A stretch of DNA of 64,000 nt from an uncultured bacterium (GCA_905214875.1 CAJMNR010000016.1:8533-72532), one strand, 5' to 3'. Shown: positions 7,547 through 16,485, counted from the stretch's first letter. The notes: generated from the letters alone by a model not told the origin. Numbers and translations are program-made.

Positions 7547-9936
7547 TTCCAAAACTCTTCAATTACATTTCCTACATTTTTACGATTTACAACGGTATAA
7601 GGAAACCACTCCCTTGGAAAAAGTTCCAGATACGAATCTGTCAGGAAACGCTTATCCAGAAGTACAACGACTCCCTCATCCTCTTCTGTACGGATGACAC
7701 GTCCTCCCGACTGCAGTACCTTGTTCATACCATTATAAAGATACGAATAGGCAAATCCCTGGCCCTTCATCGTCTCATAGTATTGACGGAAGATTTCCTT
7801 TTCCGTACATACCATAGGAAGACCAGTCCCTACAATAATCGTACCAATCAGCCGGTCTGCCTTTAAATCGATTCCCTCACTAAACATACCGCCCATAACA
7901 CAAAATCCTATACAAGAAGATTTTGGTTCATGCACAAACTGGTTTAGGAACTCCTCTTTTTCCGTCTCCGTCATAGAAGTGCCCTGCATAACGATCTGAT
8001 CTAAAAGCGAAGATTCTCCGGTAAGCTTCTTCTCTTCAAATACTTCAATAATCTGATTCATATACTGATACGACGGAAAGAACACAAAGTAATTACCTAC
8101 ACGTTTCCCTACAACCTCTTCGATGTAACAGGCAACCTTCTCATACTCACTTCTTGTACGGGACGTATATTTGGTCGATACATCACTTCCAATGAGAAGT
8201 AGCCTCTTTTCCGGTTGAAATGTGGAATGTGCATAAATGGCATAATCCTCTTCCCTGCCAGCCAGCTGCTCCTTATAATAACTAATTGGAAGCAACGTTG
8301 CAGAAAAAAAGATTGCACTACGCCCCTTTTCAAGGCAGCGATTCAGGTTGGTCGACGGGTCCATACACTGTAAACGGATTAAGAATTCCCGCTGTTCATT
8401 AAAATCTGTGTATATAAGATATTTTTCATCATATAACTCGGACATGGATAGAAACTGTTGGATTTCAAAATAAAAATTGAGCATAGTTTCACGTTCATCA
8501 AATACTTGGTGTTCACGTAAGAATTCATAATACTCGCTGCTAAGTCGCATCAGATGTAACACAAAGGTATCGATATCTTTACGAATCACATATTCCTCAG
8601 ACTCTCTTTTAAATGCCAACAAATCTCGATTGCATGTTTCCAAGTAACCCGTTAGTTTCTTACTTCTTGTTCCAACAATGCGTTTCACAGCTAAAAAATC
8701 TTCCTTCTTCAAAGTCGCGCTATACATTTCTCTTGCACGGTCCACAAGATTATGCGCCTCGTCGATTAAGAACGCAAATTCTTGCTTCTTCTCATTTTGG
8801 AAAAATCTCTTTAAGGACGCCGAAGGATCAAACACATAATTATAGTCACAGACAATGACATCTACCCACAAGCTTACGTCTAACGTCATTTCAAATGGGC
8901 AGACACAATAGTCTTTGGCATACTCCTCGATTACCTCCCGCGTAATATTTTGTTCATGGGTAATCAAATCAAAGACGGCATCATTGACCCGGTCAAAGTG
9001 TCCGCATGCCCGCTCACAACTTTCCGGATTGCAATTCACACTGTCTAGACAGCAGATTTTTTCCTTGGCCGTCAGCGCAACGACTTTAAGCTTTGCATCC
9101 GCCTGCTTCAAAATTGAAAACGTATCAAGGGCAACCGTCCTTGTTATGGTCTTCGCCGTTAAATAGAAAATCTTAGATACCAAGCCTTCTCCCATTGCCT
9201 TTACTGTTGGAAATACCGTAGAAATAGTCTTACCAACACCTGTAGGAGCTTCAATGTATAGACGCTTGTTTCGTAAGATGGACTGATATACTCCTGTTAC
9301 AAGTCGTTTCTGGCCCTCTCGATAAGTAAAAGGAAACTCTAACTGTTTTAATGACTCATTTCTCTCTTTCTGCCATTCGATCTGAAAGTTCGCCCACTTT
9401 GCATATTCATTGATTAGATATTCAAACCAAGCGTTCAGCTCAGTCGTTTCATATACCTCTTCAAAATACTTCATCACTTCTGATTCTAGATTGGCATATG
9501 TCATCCTGACGCCCATTCGGCTTTCCCCTTTTAGAATGGCATACATATAGGCATAACACTTTGCCTGCGCCAAATGAACGGGAATCGGTTCCTCTAACTT
9601 GGTTACATCAAGATAGACACCCTTGATTTCATCAATAAAGACTCCCGGCGTCTTCTCATCTTCTTTCTTAAGTAAGATTCCATCGGCTCGTCCTTCCACT
9701 GTAATCGTAAAGGAATTCTTTTCATAAGTGACTGGAACATCAAGAGACAATGGATACTCTGCCGTATAGTCAGAACCCATACGTTTTTGAATCTTCCGAT
9801 GTAGCTTGCTTCCCTTTTGCATAGCTTCCTTATCTGCCACATCAACGGAAGAACTATCGATATTACCTGAACGGAGGATAAACTCCACTAGGTTCCTTAC
9901 GGAGATTTTAATCTTATGTTCTGTTTCCTGTCCCAT
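7525..9936 (-). CDS. PD-(D/E)XK nuclease fused to XPD/DinG-type DNA helicase
   Basis: A polypeptide of about 803 residues. Residues 1-190 look like a RecB/Cas4-type nuclease: GSKLHRK, then GRADGI, then FIDEIKG, then QAKCYAYM, matching H, D, E-x-K and Q-x-x-x-Y of the PD-(D/E)XK fold. An SF2 helicase follows with Walker A APTGVGKT (about 230), Cys-rich region CCLDSVNCNPESC plus YCVC (about 295-345) matching the XPD Fe-S domain, and DEAH box IDEAHN (about 391). The C-terminal motif is GGRVIRTEEDEG. It probably processes branched or damaged DNA 5' to 3', by family. ATG at 9936 has AAAGGAGC 6 nt upstream; an in-frame ATG ten codons earlier lacks a ribosome site. The last codons overlap the terminator hairpin. 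Confidence 0.88.
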   Translation of the reverse strand: MGQETEHKIKISVRNLVEFILRSGNIDSSSVDVADKEAMQKGSKLHRKIQKRMGSDYTAEYPLSLDVPVTYEKNSFTITVEGRADGILLKKEDEKTPGVFIDEIKGVYLDVTKLEEPIPVHLAQAKCYAYMYAILKGESRMGVRMTYANLESEVMKYFEEVYETTELNAWFEYLINEYAKWANFQIEWQKERNESLKQLEFPFTYREGQKRLVTGVYQSILRNKRLYIEAPTGVGKTISTVFPTVKAMGEGLVSKIFYLTAKTITRTVALDTFSILKQADAKLKVVALTAKEKICCLDSVNCNPESCERACGHFDRVNDAVFDLITHEQNITREVIEEYAKDYCVCPFEMTLDVSLWVDVIVCDYNYVFDPSASLKRFFQNEKKQEFAFLIDEAHNLVDRAREMYSATLKKEDFLAVKRIVGTRSKKLTGYLETCNRDLLAFKRESEEYVIRKDIDTFVLHLMRLSSEYYEFLREHQVFDERETMLNFYFEIQQFLSMSELYDEKYLIYTDFNEQREFLIRLQCMDPSTNLNRCLEKGRSAIFFSATLLPISYYKEQLAGREEDYAIYAHSTFQPEKRLLLIGSDVSTKYTSRTRSEYEKVACYIEEVVGKRVGNYFVFFPSYQYMNQIIEVFEEKKLTGESSLLDQIVMQGTSMTETEKEEFLNQFVHEPKSSCIGFCVMGGMFSEGIDLKADRLIGTIIVGTGLPMVCTEKEIFRQYYETMKGQGFAYSYLYNGMNKVLQSGGRVIRTEEDEGVVVLLDKRFLTDSYLELFPREWFPYTVVNRKNVGNVIEEFWKNRDCRT

Positions 9937-10017
9937 AGTTGCTCCTTTTTTTGATTCGAAATACATTTAGCTAGAATATAGCTCTTTGGTTTTCTCATTC
10001 TTATCTTAAACATAAAA

Positions 10018-10045
10018 AGGTGGTCCCAATAATGGTACCACCCTC
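10018..10045 (-). terminator. Terminator after the repeat protein
   Basis: On the minus strand GGTGGTACC pairs with GGGACCACC around ATTATT and is followed by TTTTT. It lies just past the stop at 10050. Confidence 0.8.
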
Positions 10046-10049
10046 TTTA

Positions 10050-10733
10050 TTACATATATAATGAATAATCGTCATCGTCATCATCGCCGTAAAGACCATT
10101 TTCATAGCCTTTAGTCCAGTCGATGTTGTTCGTTCTTTTTCTCTTCATTTGAGGACGATTACTTTTTTCTTTTTTGCTTTCCTGATTCTTTTTCTGCATT
10201 GCTTTCTTTTCTTTCTCAAGACGCTTTGCAGCTACAAACTTATCAGGTTGTACCTCTTTATCCCTAGATGCAGATTTCGCAGTTTTTTGGTCTCTTCCAT
10301 TGCCCTTAGCAAAACGATTACCTTCGTAATCATCATCCTTGCCGTAGCCACCTTTATTCATGTCTCGCCCATAAGAATTAGGTTTTCTATCTTTGTTGTA
10401 AGGTCTGCTTTGACCATCTTTGTTATATGGTCTGCTTTGTCCGTCTCTATTGTACGTTCTTTCACCTTTGTTATAAGGTCTATCACTACGATTGTAGCTT
10501 CTTTCGCCTCTTTCAGAACCTTCACCATTATGTTCAGTGCGTTCTCCTCTGTTATATGGTTTGTCAGACTTGTTGTATGGACGATTACCTTTGTTATAGC
10601 TTCCTTCTGACTTATTATAGGATTTCTCGCTCTTGTTGTAGCTCCTATTTTGACTAGCACCTCTGTTACCTCTGTTGTCCTCACGGCGCGCATTTTCTTT
10701 TGGTCTGCTATCATTAGCATTGGTTGTAACCAC
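10050..10733 (-). CDS. Disordered Arg/Asn/Lys/Tyr-rich repeat protein
   Basis: A 227-residue, highly charged protein with no visible fold over residues 1-150. It carries degenerate short repeats of the form S/RPYNK(S/G/D), including two back-to-back copies of DGQSRPYNK. The C-terminal part has a predicted basic helix (RLEKEKKAMQKKNQESKKEK) and ends in an acidic DDDDDD stretch. Composition resembles RGG/RNA-binding disordered tails, so RNA binding or condensate formation is possible, but this is inference. The start is GTG at 10733, with AGGAG 8 nt upstream. It stands alone, with its own terminator. Low-complexity coding DNA such as this also throws up long spurious frames on the other strand. 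Confidence 0.7.
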   Translation of the reverse strand: MVTTNANDSRPKENARREDNRGNRGASQNRSYNKSEKSYNKSEGSYNKGNRPYNKSDKPYNRGERTEHNGEGSERGERSYNRSDRPYNKGERTYNRDGQSRPYNKDGQSRPYNKDRKPNSYGRDMNKGGYGKDDDYEGNRFAKGNGRDQKTAKSASRDKEVQPDKFVAAKRLEKEKKAMQKKNQESKKEKSNRPQMKRKRTNNIDWTKGYENGLYGDDDDDDYSLYM

Positions 10734-11006
10734 GAAATGTTCTCCTCTCTCATTCTATAAAGATTTACACTTACCTATTTTATGCTATTTTAGTTTATTG
10801 TCAATATTTTTTTACTATTTTATACTTAATAAATCGTAGAAATCTTCCTCTTCTACATATATTATGCACAAAATTAGGTAATGGACTCTATTATCTATCG
10901 GCATTATATGAAATATCTTTACATTTAATACCTTGCAATTTTAAATCTTTTCTGTTACATTCAATGTAAGTGAATACACACTTAATAAATTAATGAGGTA
11001 AACCAA

Positions 11007-11327
11007 ATGAATGAAAAAGATTTAAACTTAGAGCTTGGTCTTAAAGATGATGAAGAAATGACTGTAACTCTTACATTAGATGATGATTCAGAACTTGAAT
11101 GTGCTGTTGTAGCCATCTTCCCAGTTGCTGAAAGACAATATATCGCATTACTTCCTTTAGAAGAAGGATCTGACGAAGTATTCTTATATCGTTTCAAGAA
11201 AGACGGCGACGATATGCAATTAGAAAATATCGAAGACGATGAAGAATTCGAAGAGGTAGCTGAAGCTTATGATTCTTTAATTGATGATATGGAATATGAT
11301 GAAATGTTAAGTGACGACGAAGAGTAA
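11007..11327 (+). CDS. DUF1292 domain protein
   Basis: A 106-residue acidic protein of the DUF1292 (YrzB-like) family: TVTLTLDDDSELECAVVAIFPV, then QYIALLPLEE and VFLYRFK, then an acidic tail ending DDEE. The function of the family is unknown; in Firmicutes it often sits near the alaS-yrrK-yrzB genes, but here it is alone. RBS GAGGT lies about 8 nt upstream of the ATG. The last codons and stop are the first unit of a three-unit 18-bp tandem repeat (11318-11371). The frame stays open after the stop for 33 further codons, to the TAA at about 11425-11427. Confidence 0.88.
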   Translation: MNEKDLNLELGLKDDEEMTVTLTLDDDSELECAVVAIFPVAERQYIALLPLEEGSDEVFLYRFKKDGDDMQLENIEDDEEFEEVAEAYDSLIDDMEYDEMLSDDEE

Positions 11328-11371
11328 ATCTTCATCGAAGAGCAAATTTTCTTCGAAGAGCAAATCTTCGA
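11318..11371 (+). repeat. Three tandem 18-bp repeats spanning a stop codon
   Basis: Units 11318-11335, 11336-11353 and 11354-11371 match the consensus CGAAGAGYAAATYTTCNN. In unit 1 the TAA is the stop of the DUF1292 gene; in units 2 and 3 the same position is CAA. Confidence 0.9.
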
Positions 11372-11397
11372 TAATATCCTTTCGTTTCAATCGAAAG

Positions 11398-11452
11398 AAA
11401 AGGGCATCTGCATCCCAATGGAGTAATCCTCTGGGATACAGATGCCCTTTTG
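11398..11452. terminator. Bidirectional terminator, DUF1292 and 5'-nucleotidase genes
   Basis: Arms GGGCATCTG and CAGATGCCC, plus inner ATCCCA/TGGGAT, are flanked by AAAA and TTTT. It lies between converging genes. Confidence 0.88.
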
Positions 11453-11456
11453 CTAT

Positions 11457-12950
11457 TTACTTAACAGTAATCACTTCTCCATTACTTTGTTCAAAGTAAT
11501 CCATGATCAGTTCTACCATTTCCGTATTAATTTCTTTTACTACTGGACACTCTTGATATACCGGATAATTTCCTGCACCGCTCGCACGATAGTTATTCAC
11601 ACATACAGTAAGGACTTCATCTTCTTTAATATCATTTCCTTGATATTTCATGGACGTAATTCTCTGTCCAATCTCTTTTTCAGGATCGATGGTATATTCA
11701 ATTCCTGCGTAGAAATCATAATTATAATGTTCTACCTTTGGTTCTAAGAATGCTTTGGAAACACAAAGGTTCCCTTCTTCATCAAATGCAAAGTATTCGG
11801 CACTTCTCTCCATAGCCTGACGAAGTTTTGCACCTGTAATTTCAAATACTACAAGCGTATTTGGGTATGGATACGTTGCAATGATGTCTCTTCTTGTTAC
11901 CATTGAATTAAAGCCTTTAATTTCATTTGCAAGGCTTACTGCAGATGCTTTCGCACCAGAGTAGTGTAACTGGATTTGGTTGATAAAGCTTGCAATCTTG
12001 TTTCCTTCTTTGGCCATCTTAATCTTACTTTCTGGAAGTAATGGTGTTTCAAGTTTTCCAACTACATTATCTAACCAATCTTGTACCTTTTCTTCAATCT
12101 CCATAAATGGAGCAACTTTTTCTGCTTCAAAGGTACTGTCTGCTTTCTTTAACTGAGAACTAATTTTGTTCTCTGTCCCGTCCATTAAAACTTCGATACA
12201 GTGATATTCTGTTCCGTTCTCTTTTGGCTGTACTACATAAGTTCCATGAACGTACTGTCCTTCAATTGACATATGCTGATGTCCTGTTAAAAGAATATCA
12301 AAATCTAATTCCTCACAGATTTTATAAGCAACATTCTCTGTTGACTCAGATAAAAGTTCCTTTGTCTCGAGATTGCGCTCGAATCCTCCGTGGTAAACAC
12401 CGATCGTAAGGTCTACATTCCCTTTTAATTCTTCTAGTGCCTTCTTTGCTTCTTCAAATGGATTCACAATGGAAATACCTTTGATGTTTTCAGGTTTTTC
12501 CCATACATTAACGTAGTCAGTTACGATTCCCACTACGCCCACTCGAACGCCATTTTCAAGCACCTTAATTTGATAAGGGAACATATGCTTACCATCTTTG
12601 TCAATTACATTCTGACAGATACAGGATGCATTTAACTTTGTTACATATTCATTTAAATACTCCATACCATAATTAAAGTCATGATTTCCAAGTGTAACAA
12701 AATCATATCCACAAAGGTTCATCATATCTGCAATCGGCTGATTGGAGTTTAATTCTTTCTGACAGTAATAAGCAAATGCACTTCCTTGAAGTATATCACC
12801 ACCGTCAATGATTAACGTATTACCGTCTTTTTCATACTGGCTGGCACATCGTAATGCGCCAAGGTTTCTGTTTGTACGGTCTGCGTAACTCGTATCAAAG
12901 AAATATCCATGAAGATCTGACGTAAAATAAATCTTAATTTTTTGTTCCAT
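11457..12950 (-). CDS. 5'-nucleotidase/cyclic phosphodiesterase family metallophosphatase
   Basis: A 497-residue two-domain enzyme. The N-terminal metallophosphatase has metal ligands in FTSDLHG (about 9-15), IDGGDILQG, LGNHDFNYG, a His in GVYHGG and LTGHQHM. The C-terminal substrate domain (about 330-490) has NNYRASGAGNYPVY, the nucleotide-stacking region of the 5'-nucleotidase family. No signal peptide is present, so unlike UshA it should act in the cytoplasm. It begins 3 nt after the stop of the second phnE gene, so it is translationally coupled to the importer. It may release phosphate from the imported ligand or a derivative; this is inferred from context only. Confidence 0.87.
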   Translation of the reverse strand: MEQKIKIYFTSDLHGYFFDTSYADRTNRNLGALRCASQYEKDGNTLIIDGGDILQGSAFAYYCQKELNSNQPIADMMNLCGYDFVTLGNHDFNYGMEYLNEYVTKLNASCICQNVIDKDGKHMFPYQIKVLENGVRVGVVGIVTDYVNVWEKPENIKGISIVNPFEEAKKALEELKGNVDLTIGVYHGGFERNLETKELLSESTENVAYKICEELDFDILLTGHQHMSIEGQYVHGTYVVQPKENGTEYHCIEVLMDGTENKISSQLKKADSTFEAEKVAPFMEIEEKVQDWLDNVVGKLETPLLPESKIKMAKEGNKIASFINQIQLHYSGAKASAVSLANEIKGFNSMVTRRDIIATYPYPNTLVVFEITGAKLRQAMERSAEYFAFDEEGNLCVSKAFLEPKVEHYNYDFYAGIEYTIDPEKEIGQRITSMKYQGNDIKEDEVLTVCVNNYRASGAGNYPVYQECPVVKEINTEMVELIMDYFEQSNGEVITVK

Positions 12951-12953
12951 CTT

Positions 12954-13760
12954 TTATCCTCTTGCTAACTTCACACGAATCTTTGTTGAAATAAATTCAA
13001 TGATTAAGATTAAGACAATAAGGCCTGCTAAGATTGCGCCTACTTGATTCCAACGATAAGAGTTCATCGCGAAAATCAGTGGTGCACCGATACCGCCGGC
13101 ACCTACAAGACCAAGTACTGTCGCATCTCTTAAGTTCATATCAAAACGATAGATTAATGTGGACATAAAGTCTGCAAATAACTGTGGAAGAATACCATAA
13201 CGGATTTTTTGGAATGTTGTACATCCCGCTGCATCTAAGGATTCTAAAATCTTAGTGTCTAAGTCTTCGATGCTTTCGATAAACATTTTTGAAATCATAC
13301 CGATGGAGCAAAGAGACATTGTCATAAGACCTGCGAATGCACCTGGTCCTGTAACACGTATAAACATTAAACCGTAGATAAATGTTGGTACTGTACGTAC
13401 GGCCATAATGAATACACGTACTACTAAAGCGATTGGCTTTGGCATAAGGTTAGATGCTGCTAAAAAGGATAATGGTACTGAGAATACCGCACCTACGATA
13501 GTACCTAAGAATGCGATACACATTGTTTCTAATAATAAATAGGCAACTCCTGATGTGGAGAAATCTAATAACATATCCATGTCAGGATGGAAGATACCGC
13601 TGATAATATTCTTTGCAACACCCATACCGGATTCTGTCGTGCTAAATGATACTGTATCAGATGACCATACGATTAAGCCTACAACAATAAATGCAATTAC
13701 GAATTTTACAATCCATAATTTAGGCTGTTCTTCATATTTTTTAATAATCTTTTGATTCAT
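12954..13760 (-). CDS. phnE: Phosphonate-type ABC importer permease (PhnE family, second)
   Basis: A 268-residue membrane protein with about six helices and the binding-protein-dependent permease motif (EAA loop region ESLDAAGCTTFQKIRYGILPQ). The C-terminal pattern VGAGGIGAPLIFAMN is typical of PhnE. It pairs with the preceding permease to form the transmembrane channel. RBS AGGAGG lies 8 nt upstream. It ends 3 nt before the nucleotidase start. Known ligands for this family are phosphonates, phosphite, hypophosphite or methylphosphonate; the sequence does not tell which. Confidence 0.88.
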   Translation of the reverse strand: MNQKIIKKYEEQPKLWIVKFVIAFIVVGLIVWSSDTVSFSTTESGMGVAKNIISGIFHPDMDMLLDFSTSGVAYLLLETMCIAFLGTIVGAVFSVPLSFLAASNLMPKPIALVVRVFIMAVRTVPTFIYGLMFIRVTGPGAFAGLMTMSLCSIGMISKMFIESIEDLDTKILESLDAAGCTTFQKIRYGILPQLFADFMSTLIYRFDMNLRDATVLGLVGAGGIGAPLIFAMNSYRWNQVGAILAGLIVLILIIEFISTKIRVKLARG

Positions 13761-13771
13761 TTTACTGCCTC

Positions 13772-14593
13772 CTATGTCAATTTCTTTCTAATGTAATGAC
13801 TTAAGGATTCAATGACTAATACGGATAAGAATAAGATTACTAAAATCATTCCTACACTGTCATATTCTCTCCAACCGATTTTTTCATTTAGGATCAAGCC
13901 AAGTCCACCTGCACCTACGTATCCAAGGATGGATGCATATCTTACGTTACCTTCAAAACAGAATAAGCATACGGAAATATATGCTGGTAATACTTGAGGA
14001 AGGATTGCTGACATAAATGCATACATTTTGTTTGCACCCATTGCTTCCATTGCTTCAAATGATCCCATGTTTACTGTTTCAATTTGTTCGTATAACTGTT
14101 TTCCAACATAAGCAAATGTAAATACTGCAATTGCTACAGTTCCTGCCATTGTCCCAAGACCCCAGATATAAGTTGCAATTAATGCAATTACAAGAGTTGG
14201 AAGTGTACGAACGATACTTAAGAAGAAACGTACGATACTTAAGATGACTCTGTTTGTTACAACGTTGCTAGATGCAAGAATTGCAAATGGAATTGCAAAT
14301 ACTCCACCAATGATGGAACCTAATAAGGACATCTTGATTGTGTCAAATAACGGCTGCCAGATATGTGAAAGATAGCTTGTATTTGGCGGAAACATTTGTC
14401 CAAGGATTACAAAAAACTGTCTTCCATTCTTCATTAATGTTGACATGTTAAATCCTGTAATCTGTACAGAAAGTACAGTCGCAAGTAAGATTAAAACGAT
14501 TACAATCGGAGCTCTTGTGAACTTTTCTTCTACAACTTTTCCGTTGGAAAGCTCTATCTTACGAGGCTTAAAGATCTTATCGTAAATTCCCAT
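13772..14593 (-). CDS. phnE: Phosphonate-type ABC importer permease (PhnE family, first)
   Basis: A 273-residue permease with an N-terminal cytoplasmic segment, about six transmembrane helices, and the coupling motif EAMEAMGANKMYAFMSAILPQ. VGAGGLGLILNEKIG lies near the C-terminus. It starts 3 nt after the phnC stop; its ribosome site GGAGGAG is inside the last phnC codons, implying coupled translation. It probably heterodimerises with the downstream permease. Confidence 0.88.
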   Translation of the reverse strand: MGIYDKIFKPRKIELSNGKVVEEKFTRAPIVIVLILLATVLSVQITGFNMSTLMKNGRQFFVILGQMFPPNTSYLSHIWQPLFDTIKMSLLGSIIGGVFAIPFAILASSNVVTNRVILSIVRFFLSIVRTLPTLVIALIATYIWGLGTMAGTVAIAVFTFAYVGKQLYEQIETVNMGSFEAMEAMGANKMYAFMSAILPQVLPAYISVCLFCFEGNVRYASILGYVGAGGLGLILNEKIGWREYDSVGMILVILFLSVLVIESLSHYIRKKLT

Positions 14594-14596
14594 TTC

Positions 14597-15349
14597 TTAT
14601 TTCTCCTCCGGAAGATTTCCTGCATAAATCTCATTAAGGATTTCTTGTGTTACCTCTTTGGATGGTCCATCGTATACGATTTTACCAGCACGGATACCGA
14701 TGATTCTATCTGTATACTCTAATGCTAATTCTACATGGTGGATATTGATTAAGATGGACATGTTCATCTCTTTGTTGATTTTCTTAAAGTCATCCATAAC
14801 CTGTTTTGCAGTGATTGGATCAAGTGCTGCGACTGGTTCATCGGCTAAGATGATTTCTGGTTTTTGTGCTAACGTTCTTGCTAAAGCTACACGTTGTTGC
14901 TGTCCACCTGATAATTGATCAGCTCTGATGTAGGCTTTATCAAGGATTCCTACTTTGTCTAACGCTTCTAATGCTGCAATCTTATGCTCTTTAGTGAAAA
15001 CTCCTAATAATACTCTCCAGAATGGCATATCTGGCACATTTGCAGTAAGTACGTTACGAATTACTGAAGTTCTACTTACTAAGTTAAAAGATTGGAATAC
15101 CATACCAACCTTTCTTCTGAATTTTCTTAATTCTTTACCTTTTAAGTTTTTGATTTCTTTTCCATCAACAATTAGTTCCCCGGACGTAATTCCATGCATA
15201 CGGTTTACGGATCTTAAAAGAGTTGACTTTCCTGCTCCTGATAAGCCGATGATTCCCACAAATTCTCCTTGGTTAATTTCTAGATTGATGTTATCTAGTC
15301 CTTTTACACCATTCGAATAAATTTTTGATACATTCTTAAACTGAATCAT
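14597..15349 (-). CDS. phnC: Phosphonate-type ABC importer ATPase
   Basis: A 250-residue ABC ATPase with Walker A GLSGAGKSTLL (about 35-45), Q-loop in MVFQSFNLV, signature LSGGQQQRVALAR (about 144-156), Walker B IILADEPVAALD and the switch His in NIHHVEL. Length and sequence fit PhnC. RBS AAAAGGAG lies 5 nt upstream. It follows phnD after an 89-nt gap that contains a terminator-like hairpin. Confidence 0.92.
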   Translation of the reverse strand: MIQFKNVSKIYSNGVKGLDNINLEINQGEFVGIIGLSGAGKSTLLRSVNRMHGITSGELIVDGKEIKNLKGKELRKFRRKVGMVFQSFNLVSRTSVIRNVLTANVPDMPFWRVLLGVFTKEHKIAALEALDKVGILDKAYIRADQLSGGQQQRVALARTLAQKPEIILADEPVAALDPITAKQVMDDFKKINKEMNMSILINIHHVELALEYTDRIIGIRAGKIVYDGPSKEVTQEILNEIYAGNLPEEK

Positions 15350-15389
15350 AAGATCTCCTTTTCTACTAATAAAACGTTAGGTTTTACCT

Positions 15390-15425
15390 AAAAACAGGAA
15401 TAAGCCATTTTGTGACTTATCCCTG
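15390..15425 (-). terminator. Internal attenuator between phnD and phnC
   Basis: On the minus strand CAGGGATAAG pairs with CTTATTCCTG (one G-T) around an 11-nt loop, followed by TTTTT. Within an operon this usually means partial termination, giving more binding protein than transporter. Confidence 0.75.
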
Positions 15426-15438
15426 CGTACCGACTATA

Positions 15439-16485
15439 TTATTTTGATGCGCTTAATTGTTTAATTAATTCTTGTGCATCTCTTTCTTTATCATAGTCAG
15501 ATGATTGTGCTGTTTGGTATCCTTCATGAGTATAGATAGAGATTACTTCTTTACCTTCCTCTGTATTACCAATATTAATAAATGCTTTTTGGATTGCTTC
15601 TTTTAATTGATCATCCATTTTAGTTGATGTTTTGCTTACACAAATTGTATCGTTGTAAATTGGATCTGTAACAGCAATTACATTTGTATCTTCCCAGATA
15701 GAATTTGTACAACCAAATTCAGTTGTCCATTTTTCTTCATAATCTCTTCTAGCATCTGCATAAGTAAGAAGAACATCTACTTGACCAGATGCAAGTCTTG
15801 CGAATGCACTACCATAAGAATCTGATTGAACAGCGCTTGAAAGATCTGTAATTCCTTTACCGAATTGATCTTGTAACCAAAGACTTGGATAGATATATCC
15901 TGCTGGTGAGGAAGAAGACATAACGCTCCAGTTTGCACTGTTTACGTCATCCCAAGTTAATGCTTCTCCAGCATTTACTTTAGCTGCAAGTTCTTTACCT
16001 TTTGCAGATGGACCTGCAATTGCTAATGCACGGTAGGAAACTGCTTGTTTGTCAGTTTTTTCAGTTGCTTTTCCATCATTCCAGTCTTTTGCTTCGTTAG
16101 AATCTTTATTAAATCCACTACGAGTTGCTGTTAAAATAACATCTGCGCCATCATCGTAAAGTACATAAGTACCACCAGGAACAAAACCGATATCTGCTGT
16201 ACCTGCAGATAATGCTTCACCTACTGCTTCGAATGTAGTACCTACTGAAATATTTACATTTTCAACTGCGTAACCTTGTGCTGAAAGTTCCTCTTTTAAC
16301 ATGTCTTTTAATGGTTCTGTTGCAGTAACAATTTCTTCTGGTTCTCTAGATGGTACGAAATACACATTAAGATCATCTACGATTACTTTACCGTCTTCTG
16401 TTACTGTGTCTTTCTTACCGCAGCCTGCTAGAGAACTTACGCATAGCATTGCTACTAATGCAGCTGAAATAAATTTCTTTTTCAT
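15439..16485 (-). CDS. phnD: Phosphate/phosphonate-binding lipoprotein
   Basis: A 348-residue solute-binding protein. The signal peptide has lipobox SLAGCGKK, with lipidation at Cys22. The family region VGTTFEAVGEALSAGTADIGFVPGGTYVLY and the later TYADARRDYEEKW match PhnD-type proteins, which bind an oxyanion with backbone and Ser/Thr contacts. It is anchored outside the membrane and delivers ligand to the PhnE pair. RBS AAAGGAG lies 8 nt upstream. The upstream gap holds two inverted repeats likely to be regulatory. No C-P lyase genes are in the window. Confidence 0.9.
   Translation of the reverse strand: MKKKFISAALVAMLCVSSLAGCGKKDTVTEDGKVIVDDLNVYFVPSREPEEIVTATEPLKDMLKEELSAQGYAVENVNISVGTTFEAVGEALSAGTADIGFVPGGTYVLYDDGADVILTATRSGFNKDSNEAKDWNDGKATEKTDKQAVSYRALAIAGPSAKGKELAAKVNAGEALTWDDVNSANWSVMSSSSPAGYIYPSLWLQDQFGKGITDLSSAVQSDSYGSAFARLASGQVDVLLTYADARRDYEEKWTTEFGCTNSIWEDTNVIAVTDPIYNDTICVSKTSTKMDDQLKEAIQKAFINIGNTEEGKEVISIYTHEGYQTAQSSDYDKERDAQELIKQLSASK

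Noticed and set aside
10018..10045. GGTGGTACC resembling a T-box antiterminator
   Set aside because: No stem I or specifier region fits upstream, and the segment is explained as the terminator of the repeat-protein gene.
10149..10610. Long plus-strand frame opposite the repeat protein
   Set aside because: It is the antisense of low-complexity coding DNA and gives an unnaturally repetitive hydrophobic product.
10380..10640. CRISPR-like short repeats
   Set aside because: The periodicity is that of in-frame RPYNK codons within a gene, not direct repeats with unique spacers.
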